Below are positions 45,217-57,500 of a DNA stretch of 64,000 nt, piece by piece. The notes below the pieces were generated by a model. That model saw only the letters and a program-made list of their open reading frames with translations. It searched no databases and was not told the DNA's origin. The translations under genes were made by a program, and so were the position numbers. Each line of letters starts with the position of its first letter. Positions within the stretch are counted from its first letter, which is position 1. Source of the stretch: Galaxea fascicularis (Eukaryota > Cnidaria > Anthozoa > Scleractinia > Euphylliidae). The stretch spans positions 35,157,970-35,221,969 of the forward strand of contig OX419337.1 in the NCBI GenBank assembly GCA_948470475.1. Direction: 5' to 3'.

Positions 45217-48200
45217 GCCACACAAATCCAGGAAAAGATTGACAATCAACAGAAGACATGTTTTCAGAGTTTCCTTTGTTACCAGGGGAACAAATTCACA
45301 AGCTCCATCATATCTCTTTCAAGCACCGTCCAAAGGCAGCATGTATCGCTGGTACATTTTACATTTTTGTTTATCCATTGAGGGGGGAGGATGGAGGGGG
45401 GGAGGGGTGGTTGTCCCTGTAAGATGAATTAGTTTATGTATTTAGGACAGAGAAGGCTGGATGAGTAGATTCTGGGGGGAGGGGGTGGTATGGGGTTTGT
45501 GTGGGTGGGGTGGGTAATTATGGCTGTGTGTTTTGGGAGGGGAGAGGAACGGACTGTGAAATATCCTATCTCCCTATTTTTTCACTCATTTTTCTCCCTC
45601 CTCCCTAATTTTTTTTGGATGTTTCTCCCTCTTCCCTGATTTTTTTTGGATGTTTCTCCCTCCTCCCTATTTTGTTTTTGGCCGTTTCTCCCTCCTCCCT
45701 AAACCGTTCCTCTCCCCTCTTTTGGAGGGAGAGGGAGTTGTCTGGGTTGGCTTACAGGTGCACAGTGAATCTAGGATGGGGTAGGTGGGTTTATGCATTT
45801 AGGAGTTATAAGGGTAGGGGATGGGTGGGTTGTTCAGTTGTTCAATTAGTGTAGTGAGTACAAAGAATGACATGCATAAGTAAGCATTACACTTCTATCA
45901 ATGATAAAGGAAAAACTTTTAATTTGTCTGCAGGATTAGCAAAATTGAAGAAGGTGTTGACATGGCTGATAAGCCACAGGTGAATACACGACTGAATGAA
46001 CTGTTAATTATTCTGGAATAATTTAAGACAAAGAGATTGCTCTTTTGATGTTTCTTTGCGGCAATTGCATTCACTGCTGTTACATGTATTTTAGCCATAA
46101 CAACAATTATTGTAATTTTATTTTATTTTATTTTTTACATTTTTTTTCCTTTTATCAATGGCTGGATTGGATGTCAACAAAGAACGAATCTGCAACAGGT
46201 ATTCTTCACACAACATTATATTATTACATGTACTATTATTATTATTAAATATTATTATTATCACTATCATTTATTATCATCATCATTATCATTGTCATTA
46301 TTATTGTAATGGTAATTTACTTGTGTATTATTTCTAGTCTTTCCTTGTGGTGATGCAGCTCCAGCTACTACTAAATGTTTTGTTCATATATGGGTAACCA
46401 AAGTTGTCATTGAATGATTAATAATTTATTAGCAACATTGCCAGGTTACACCATTCATTAGAATTGTGTGATTATCAGTGGAAATGAAATGCTAAAGCTG
46501 TGCATAATTTCTTTGCAAATCTTCAGCCAACAATTCTAGCTTATTTAACACTTCAAACATGCAATGCTAAAAGTTTTGACTTGTTATGCTTTGCTTCCTA
46601 TGAGCCATTTTGAAATTACCATTAACCTTTTGAAGTGCCTTTCAAGGTTTCAATGTTATGTTGATTTTCCACTATTAATAGCTAGTTTTATTGAATTCTA
46701 TTGAAAAGTTAATGCTTTGACTGTTTTCATTTTTTTTTTTTTGGCTTTTAGTTGTTTCTGCTCTTACATCAGCCATAACCTTTTTGAGGGGTTTTTCGTT
46801 TAGTAAGTTATTTCTGTTGACAAATGAATTTAATTGTTTTACAATATTTACATCTAACCAACCATAATTTTTGTTAAAATTCAAGGAGAGTGAATTCATA
46901 ATTAAATGCACCAATATAACATTTCAATGAAACTCACTTCTAATTAGTTCTCACTCTGATTTTTGAGTTCTTCCAGATGAAAGATAAATTTAAGTGTTTC
47001 ACAATTATAATTATTTACATCTAACCATTGAACCATGGTATTATTGCAAAACTAATTGACATAAATTATGCATTTTCGAATTTGCACAGTATAATATCAT
47101 GTTTTAAATAAAACTCACAAATCACTCTTCAAGGGTTTAAGCACTTAACTGAGTCTATTTAATTAATTACTCATAAAAATACTCAACACGTGCACACTGA
47201 CGTTAAGGAGATCAACAAACCTGTTATTTAACCATTAGAAAGAGCCAAAGCACATGTTTTGTACCGTGCCTTATAATATGAAATCAGGCTCAGTTTAACC
47301 ATTTGCTCTTCAGGGCTCGAAATAAGTAACGGGCAGGCGACGTCACCTTGTCCGGTCAAACATGTTTTTGCTCAGACATGACCCGTTTTTGGCCGGTCAA
47401 ATTTGAACAACCTTAACTCTTACAATGGTGACCCCAGATTGCAATGAATGATGATCCTGTTCGGGAACCTGAACGAACGCCTGCTTGCCGATTAAACCCT
47501 CCTTGACCAACTTCTTTGTCAGCGTGGTAGCATTTGCTGGCATGCTTGCTTAGTTGTTCGCCTGCTCGCTTCAGGGGCACCTAACGACAAGTTTCGATAG
47601 ATATCTGTTCGGTGGAGGGTACTTCACCTTAGGTTTTCGGCATCGATCAAAGAGTGAACTCGGATTGTCGTAACTGAAACGTGGCCTAAAAGCTGATAAT
47701 GGGGAAATAATAGCCCCTGACGTTTTCGGAAGGGTCATATTTGTCAGCTAGCATTTTCGGAAAGCAAATAGTTCCCTTGAAAGCTCGTGGAAAGTTCTCG
47801 TGAGCTAGCAATTTCTCAAAGGAAGATTTTGTTCCCTTAAAATTTTCGGGCAATTAAAAGTTCAGCTAAGGAATCCGAACAGATCAAATTTGTTTAGCTA
47901 ATGGAAACGTCACTTTAAATAAGTTTCAAACACCATAAGGTGCTTAAAATGCCTCTTTACAGCTTTTGATTGATTTTGTTCGTTGGGTGCCCCTGTTGCT
48001 TGCATGATTGGATTGCCATGTTCCAAGAGCAGTAAATTAATTGACCATGATCCTTCCCTAAAAATCTTGTTTTAGACAAAAGACTAAAGGAGGCAAAACT
48101 TCTTTCTATGGAGCAACGCAGATGCCAGATGATCCCTGAAGTGTAAGTTGACCCCTACAGTATTAGTGGTGATGAATGGTACCTCTAAACTCTTGGGTCT

Positions 48201-48527
48201 CGTAAACTTTTCATCCAATCTCGAAATCTCGACAGCTTTTGCGAAGAGTCTTGAAGTCTCGTTTATAGTGCATTTATTTCAGTCTCGAAGTGTTGCATGT
48301 TTGGTCTCGGTCTCGGATTTTCAAACGAGGGTGTCGGCGTCTCGGCGAGTCTCGCATTTTACCATACGCCACATCAAGTATTACTTTCCGTATGTTCGTT
48401 ACAAGCCTTTTGTGTGGGGAATTGGAGGTCTATCACTCTGTTCTTTTCTGGGGGCACCTGTAAATCCTACTGTTCTCATAATAAAATTGTAAACTGCGTG
48501 GCTGCAATTTGCGCCTGTAAAAAGCAA

Positions 48528-48562
<35 letters not shown>

Positions 48563-51500
48563 TTTGAACCCTGGTATAAAGCGTTATATAAATCCCTATC
48601 ATCAAAGGAATTGGTTATCGTGCGACGACTGTGCCGCCATAAAGGGTATGGTTTTTGAGCCGTTTTAGTCTGAAAACGGTTGTAGATTTTGACCAGTATT
48701 GTCTTAATCCAGTATCGTTTTCAAGGGAACAACGAGAGCGTACAAACGTATTTGTCTTTTCAACTGCAAATGAATAATAAAGAAAGACAAGTAACCAAAA
48801 TATATCATTTGAGCTGAATTTTACCAATTCTTGGCTTCGGCACTGATGCGAAGCTTAATTACGCTACAACAAAGCTAGTAGGAAAAATTGTAACCGCAAC
48901 GTCAGGTCTGAAAACGGTATGGATTTTAGAGGCCTGAAAACGGGTGTAGAAAATGGAATGTTTTGGTCTGAAATAGGGTTGGGATTTCAAGAACCGGGCG
49001 GTACACCCCTACAAAGAATTCTGAGGAATACATGTTCCTTCCCCCGGGGAAATAGGCTATCCAGATTCCCGTAGTCTCAAATCCATAAGGCTTCTGGTAG
49101 AAGTTACCATGACTCAAGAGGTTCGTTTTCTCGATCAAGGCAGGTCAGTCCAGTCTCTCTGGTCACTCGAGTGACGAACCTCGCTCCCATGCAAGTAGTT
49201 TGCTCAGAATTTGGTCACGATCGCTGATTGGCTTCTTCCACTGGTACCGAGATGTCATTCACAACTTCGCTGAAAAAGAAAACAGTTTTTAGAGCAAATT
49301 TAGACTCCCAAAATGTTTGGACAAAGGCAGGCTGACAACAATCTTCAAAATTGTTTTTTAATTTTGCGTCATACATGTTTCGGCAGAAACATCTGCCCTC
49401 TTTACTTCTTAATTACAAGGAACTGATTAGATTGTTTATCTAGAGTATTCCTTAGAGAATAGTTATGAAGCCCTTTCTCGCTGTCGTCGACTTTCGCCAA
49501 TCACACGCAGGATAGTTGAGTCGAGGGAGACTCGGCTTTAATAGGAACTGTTTCTCGTATCAAAGAGAGACAACCCTAACTGCACGAGGGCGCCATAATA
49601 TCACATTTTCATATGGAAATCTGTTTCTTGGTTTGCTTGCCGCATAAAGGCTGTCGTAATGAATCATTCACCACACGCACAAATTGTCGTCATTCAATAG
49701 TTTCCTTTGCTTGGTTTCAGGAGATATCCCGATAGAGATGACGTTGATTCTGGAATGGAAGGTAAGCTGGTTTCCCAGGCAGCTCAAGCCATTGCGCTGT
49801 GTAGGTATTTGAACGTGTTACACTATGAGCTGTTTCGCTTTAACCGAGAATGAGGTCTTTACTGGAAAATCTTAGGCCTTACCTTATCGCTCGGTTAATA
49901 CAGCAAGGCCAAGGACAAAACTTGAACTTTGCTTATTTGTTTAATCTACTACCATCTTCGATATTCTACTGAGAAGCAAAACCTGGCCATACGTCAGTGA
50001 ATTTCCCCAGTTTAGAAACATTTAACTGTTGCTTTTAAGTTTTCAGCGATAAAGGTGACTTCTGCCTTTTTAAAAGTGCTTTTCCACTGAAATGGCACAC
50101 ATCACTGTCTGAAGATGTACTCGGTTTAAGAGTGATCAGCATCAAATTTCTCCTTGTAACATCAACGCTTTATAAAACAAAGTGGTCACGAGAATTAAGG
50201 ACAGGATCATACAAGATGAATTTGCTTGATACTTTAACAAATTCTCCCTATTACTTTTATTGGAAATGTGCTGGGGGAACAAATGGGAATTTAAATTTGA
50301 TCTTAGGGTTTAAAGGATTGATATATCTGCTTCAGAACAACACGATAATAAGCTGTTTTGCCTTAAGTATTTTGACTCAATTAAGCTCTTCTCCGCCGTT
50401 TTTCAGTGTTTCAAACGACTTCGATTTTTCCCCATATTCGTGCGACAGTTAGGTTTGAAAGTCTAGAATTTTATACGGACTTAGGTTGCGTACTTCTAAA
50501 GCGAGTGCCGGCAAAAAAAAGAAACATCCGCTGATTTCATCATTCGTTCAAACTGGTTTTCATTTTTGTTTCATTGCAGGTGACGTTGAAGAGGCCTACG
50601 ATATTTCCAAGAAACTTGGCGGAAGTCCTCACCTGGACATATTGATGGTTAGTTAGCTGTTACAAATCCAAACTAACTTAGTGTTCTCAGAGCAAAATAA
50701 TTTTTGTTAGACATTTTAAACCAAAGAGCCCCTTAACCCATAGTCTCGAGTTTAATTTTACCACTCATGACACAAAGGAAAAATATTACCATTATTCGAT
50801 GTTTCTATCTAAATCGTAAAAGTAGAAGTCTGTTTCCCTTGATAAATAAAATTACATAAATACCACTGGAAACTGGAAAATCCCAGCCAGTAGCTAGCAG
50901 ACGATCGAATTGTCACATGTAACGGTTGTGAGCTTCTTACTGCCTTACGGAATCCCTGCTTGTTCCAACATACAAATCATGAGATAAGGCTGTGACCAGG
51001 AAAGGCGAAAAATAGCGTCTTGACGGTCAAACGGACGTTCGAAGCTATTACCAAAAGAAATATAGAGAGATTAGTAAAGAGGGCCGGGCATATTGATATC
51101 ACAGTTTAAGGTTAAGAATTATAACCACAGACATAAAGAAAAGACAGAGAGAGAACCATGCGCCATTTCAAAAAGCTTACGGTAACTCCTCTATGCAAAA
51201 CCTATTGACGCGAAATTTCGACTGTTGGCTCGCGAATTCAATCACCTTTCCAATTCTGTTTTTGCAGAAGCGATTGAAAGAAATGGAGGACCTTGTGTTG
51301 GTACTGGAGAAAGAAGAAGAGGCATTTTTGGGCGCAAAAGATTCAAAAGGTAAGTTCAGTCGAATTACTTATTAATACACGCATAGCCGCAGTCAGTAAT
51401 TATAGGCGTTGGACGGAGTTGCATAGGAGAGCATTAACGTTGTGCTTTAGTGGCACTTCTGAAGCAAATCTTTCTGAACACATGCTTAAGAAGCGCTTTG

Positions 51501-54500
51501 GCAAGTTTCAGAAAATAAATGAATTTTAATTTTACGGTCTTACAAAAATTAATTTGCCGAGAAACTATTGTAAGCAGATAGCCCATATAAAAATCCCACA
51601 GCATCACTTCCTTTTTTGTTCACCACTGAACCATGGTTCCGTGGTGAAGCAAACCGTTTCATGTTTTTTTTTTTTCCATTTTGTTTTCAGTAGTGAGACG
51701 ATGCGAGTTTCAATCAACAACAAACAAAGATTACTTACTTATTCCCGGCCATCCACACACACTGATCCCCAAAGGAACTGAAATTACTATACTCGGGCAG
51801 CTGTCAAACAATCGCTGGCGATGCTGTGTTGATCTGCCGAAAAAGACACCCGCTATTGTGACAAATGGCACTCACTCAAACACATCCTCTGAAGTGGAGA
51901 GTATTTCTTCCTTTGAGATCAATGATGAAGATGGGTTTATTAACTCGAGTTCAAACACAGAAACTTTTATCGGAAGCGTTCCAACGAGCTTGATTGTCGA
52001 ACTCAGCCGGACATCTGCGTCTCGACTAAAACACGAGGATGGGACGCCCGTAGCCTCCCCTGAGGAAACCCCTCAGTTATCGCCCTACCCCTCGCCCCCT
52101 CTTTCACCTTATTTCCCGCATAAAAGAGAGTCCCTTCCGAATAACAAGCGCAGTTCCTTGCGCCGATCAATAGCTAGTGAAAATCTAAGCGAACAGGACA
52201 TCTGGGAACAGTTTTGCTTACCCTCCCCTCCCTCATCGCCTGCCACGTCGCGGTCAACATCCCCGTCCCTCTCCATGTCGGGGTCTCTTGGTGGATCCCT
52301 AGAGGAACTTGATTTTGGTCACACTACGAGGATTGGAGACGAAAATACAGGTGGAAATTTGGGCGATGAAAAAATGGGAAATGAAATAATGGGAGGTGGT
52401 ACTGTCGACAATCAGGGGGGATTTCCTCGAGTGGCTCTCAGACAAAGAAACGAAGGCGGAGAAGGAAACGTTTTGAGAAGGCATAGAGAAGCTATTCTGA
52501 TGGATGACAATGTTCCAGAGACCTACATTGGCAGTGATTCTGAAGATGATCGAAAGGTTACAGTAATTGACGAAGTACCCCCTCATGAACCCAGGGAAGC
52601 CGCCCACGTTCAGCACGAACCTGTTAAATTGCGGCAGAAGAAGGAGAAACCTCCACGGGACTTTGGTAGGTGAACATATTTTATGCAGTTTATAGCAGCA
52701 ATTGTATAACAAGATTTCACACAATCGCAGTTGGCGTTAGAAGGCGAGACAGGACGTTTAGTGCAAAATAGAATACATCTGTGGACTGAACTATTTAATT
52801 TATTTATTGATCATCACGACTACAGCAATGAACTCAAAGTAATAGCTTAAGGAAGATATTACGTGTATGTTGCGGTTCATTGTTATCCTTGGTTTAAATT
52901 TTAGTTTTGTTTGTTTTGGGGTTTGGTAATGTAAGATTATGAGTTTAAAACAAAGACAATAAAATTTAACCCAACGTCATGTGAATATGCTCTCAAACAA
53001 GAATCCGAAACCAAGCAGCATCTCTCCAGTTGGAAGATGTTTAGTTCCATTCTCGAAACTGAACGTTTGAAAATCTGAACTCAATTTTGTTTTTCTCGGC
53101 GGAGTACTTTTTAACAGTACTCCAGGAAAGGACTGCTTTCATTTGAATTGATTACACTTGAGGATTTCATCCACAGACTCAAAACGTAGAACCACCTTGT
53201 ACAGCATAATAGACAGCACCACAGGAAAGTACTGCTCAGTAGCTTTCATTTGAATGGTCACACTTTACGATTTCATCCACAGACTCAAAAGTTAGAATCA
53301 CCTTGTACAGTATGATAGACAGCACCATAGGAGAGTACTGCTCAGTAACTTTCATTTGAATGGTCACACTTTAAGACTTCATCCACAGACTCAAAAGTTA
53401 GAACCACCTTGTACAGCATGATAGACAGCACCATAGGAGAGTACTGCTCGGTAGCTTTCATTCGAGTGACAGACTACACTCAGTGATTTCATCCACAGAC
53501 TCAAGCGCTCAGAAATACCGCCAGAATATACTCAGCGAAAAACAGTTTCATTCAGTTCGCTTGGGACTTGGCCTTAAATCTTATTAAAACTGTTTTTAAT
53601 GTGAGTATTCGAATAGACATAGGTGGGTGACTTCTAACTGTTTTACTTTTGAATTGCAGATAACGAATCAGTTGCTGGGCCGCTACAGCCAAATTTTGCA
53701 TTTTTGGTGACAAAAAAATTACGGCAACGCGGAATAAGTTTGATCGTGGGTTCCTCGAGCTCAGGTGAATAGTTCACTCCATTATAACATCTAGCATCAA
53801 TGCCAGATTCACAAATCTGGGCAAATTGAACACTGTGGGCGTTCAATTTCCCAGTGTTTCGTGGAGCAAATACGGTGGGCTAAGAATATAGTGATCATTA
53901 TACACTACAATATCACGTTCGTTAAATGTGTTTGACCATGGCCACTCAGTAATATTTGTGTGATTTGAGGTAAATCCATTATATAAATAAAAATACATAA
54001 ATATATCGGTAATTGGTGTAGCAAGTGTTATATGTTGCTGCGTGTGTGACATGCCAAATATAAACAACAGAAACCAATCTTAGAAACACAAACGTCAGTG
54101 GCTGAAGTATGTATATTAGAAGCAATCCACTTCCATCTTCGTTGTGTGAATTCGCCCTTCCTTCCCAATGGATGCAGTTCTTATTTTGTCTGTTGCTGTG
54201 GACTTGAATCGAAACTCTTTTCTGTTCCAATGCGAATGTTGTTATTGTATAGCAAAAGGCTGCAGAGGTAATTCAAAGCTAGTGTACTTTTCCAAAAACC
54301 TGGAGTTATATTCTGTGGGAAAAAAATAATTTATCTAACATCTGTATTTTGTTCGCAGAGGATGAAGGAGATGATGGCTCAGGTAAGAGCAGAATCTTTT
54401 ACAGTTTTAGACTTTCGTGTAAAAATGCTGGCACGCTTGGTTAAAACTTGCACATTTGAGAGAACCGGTTCTGAGCCAAGATCCTATTAAGTATTGCCGT

Positions 54501-57500
54501 TTTGTCAACACAGAAAATTATAGGCAACCGGCGGCAAGATTAGTAGGTTTAAAGGTATTGCATCGATGGTATTTCAACTAAAATAAAGACCTTTTTCTTT
54601 TTCACATAAACTTGGGTTAAGTTCAGACAGCGAACTTCGGACTGTTTCGTCTCTTAATGGTTCTACATTCGAACATTTTACGAATTAAGTGAAAGCACCG
54701 TATCTTTAGTCTTGAAATTACGCCCTTTGTTTCTTAGTTTCTGCGGAACCGTATCGTCGCATTCAGATCATTCAAACCAAGTTTGGGAGTTTGAGTTAAA
54801 AGCCGTGATTTATGTTGATTTTCGTTCTTTACCAGGTCCGGGATCGTCCTCAAAGCTCTCGCTACGGTGAGTGGAAAGGCTAACAGGCATCGCTGTATTA
54901 AAAAGACAGTGGACGTGTTAAATGCTCTATATAGAAAAAGAGATAAAAGTTAATGTTACAAAATGGAATGTAGAGCCTTCAGCATTAAGCGCCCACACTG
55001 TCGTTGTTTTTGGAGATGTATTTGTCTTCAAGTGGACTGTCGCCTGTCTTTTTAATTCCAGTGGATTTTAATACAATGAGGGTGATGTATTAGAGATTGG
55101 ACTTTGCTCAGGTGCGCTTAGAAATAGCTTGTGGTGCATGTGCCTCATAATATGTGCGTAAAGAGGGGGGAGGGGGAGGGTGGGTAAATTTTACGTGACA
55201 GTAAAAAATCCAGTGTTAATTGTGGGAAGAGAGCAGACAGAGATTAGCCGTTTAAATGTCATGGGACGCTAGAGGTGAATTTCTATTTACTTCAGTTGGC
55301 AATTTTTTTCATCTGTCGTTTTTTTTTTTCATACTCTTTTTTTATAAGAATATATTTTATAAGAACCTCGAGGCTGAAATTTGCGAAATTTGAACAATGT
55401 TTTAAGAAGAAACCCCGAGGCTGAGAATTGGAAAAGAAGATAATTTTGTATGGTGCAAATTTTTACCTACAGTACAATTTTATGTTTTCAACTAAACCGT
55501 TTAAAATTCTTCCTTTTGATAAACGGCAAAACTAGCCAAAAAAATGAAAACAAAGAGTAAAGCCGTTTGTTCGATGCTAATAACATTTCTGCAAGAAGTT
55601 AGGCGTGTTATATTAGGCTTCATACGCTGTAATCTAAGAATATACACACGAACATTTTCAGCCTAAAATCGGCAGATAAATAAGAATATTCAGCCTTGGC
55701 TGGAAAAACAATATTCTTAGAAAACTAAAAGAGCATACGTCGTGTCATTCTCTGAGCTACATTTGTGGCGCCAGTTTTGACCTCTATTGTTTACGGCAAA
55801 CTCGTTCATGGTTAAGCTTAGAGTTTATGATCGGGGAAATTGTGAAGTTTTATGTACCCCTCTGTGAAAATCAGTCTTGAATATGAAAAGTTCAATAGTA
55901 GCTGTTAAAAATCTCTGATCTAAATTTTGATCTTTTGTTTCAGACGTTTGGATGACGAGTTTAATCGATACGAAGAGGAGGCGACAGGAAAGGGTACTCC
56001 TTCTTCAATGTTTTCTTGGTGCACTAAGAGTGTTTTTCAATGAAATGTCACAAAACCAAACCAGTTACTCTGCCCAATGACAATACACTGAAACAGCGTA
56101 GTAAACCAATCAAAATTTGAAGCAATTACGTCCAACTGGCGCCAAGTGTCGGAATTTAAAATGCCCGCCATCAAATCCTGATTGGTGTTAATCTTGCTTC
56201 TCATTGATTGAGAATATCAAACACTGAGCGAAGTCAAGAAAACCGGTCGAATGGTCATGTATTTGCTGTGGTTCAATTTTATCCTTGGTTTCAATTTTAT
56301 TTTCCCTTGTTCCAAACTCAGTATCATACATTACCAAACCTTAGAACAAAGCGAAAGGAAGGGGAATTTAAAAAAACAATTAAAAACATTTACGTGCACT
56401 GTATAAAAATGGGATAAACTTGTGTTGCTAAATTCATCGTGTAGTTATACAACCTAGCCTACCGACAAATTTCAGTTGTAAATCCGTTGTTTGTTGTTGT
56501 TGTAAGTGTTTTTCTTTTTCTACTTACGCACTCATCGTCTTTATCTTGTCAAGGGACGTTGCTGTATCACTACATTTTAGAAGTGTTTCTTTGGATTTCC
56601 ATTGCTTTTTCCAAACTCTTATTTTTGCTGTTTCACTTTCAGGCATCCGGCCGTATTCTGCGTTTGTTCCAATGAAGAGGGCTTCAATCACCCTTCGCCC
56701 TGGGTTTGTAAATTCATTATTCTCTTTTTTTTTTTTCGTGGCAGAATCATAAGCTGCTACAGAAGTAACTCGGAAAATGTTACGCCCCGAATAAGTGTCG
56801 CACCTGAAGCATTCTCGTCCCCAGAGCCACTCGTCTTATAATGTAGTTGACGAGTAACGGAGGCCCTGGGGACGAGAATGCGCCTGAAGCAAAAATACTC
56901 ATAGGACATGCACGCCTCAATAGCAACTCCAAGTTGTGTCAAATTTACTCGCTTGATTTTTAAAGGCGCTTTTCATTTGAAGAAGAGTAAAAGTGGAAAA
57001 GTTTACGATTTCTTTTGAAGCATTTGTAAAGAAAGTATTGATAGTGACAATTTTAGCATTTTCAAACCGCTGATCTTGTCGGCCCTTTAGTAATTTTTAG
57101 AACAAAAATTATAGTGTACTCTGGGCTTGTCAAAGGTGCCTATCCAAAGAAAAAGTCGCTCTGGAACAAGGGCTGCCGCATGTTACTAGCCCCGCGGTGC
57201 GTTTTGTTAACGCGGCATTCTTCATTTCGGACTGAAGAGTTTAATGACGGTTCTTTGCTTTCTCTTTCCTGAATGCGTGTGATTTTTCTCCTCAGGACCC
57301 AAACATTTGTTCCTCGTAAATCCACGAAGGACGAGCTACTACGAGACTACTCGTCACCAGCCGGGAAAATTCCTGTGATTCGCGCCAACACATGCACGAC
57401 GATAGAACAGTTAGGAGACTGGAGGTTAGTATTATCACGTGCACACCACGTGCTTCTAGACAGAGATACTTCTACGGTGCGGAAATGTTCTGTTTGGAGC

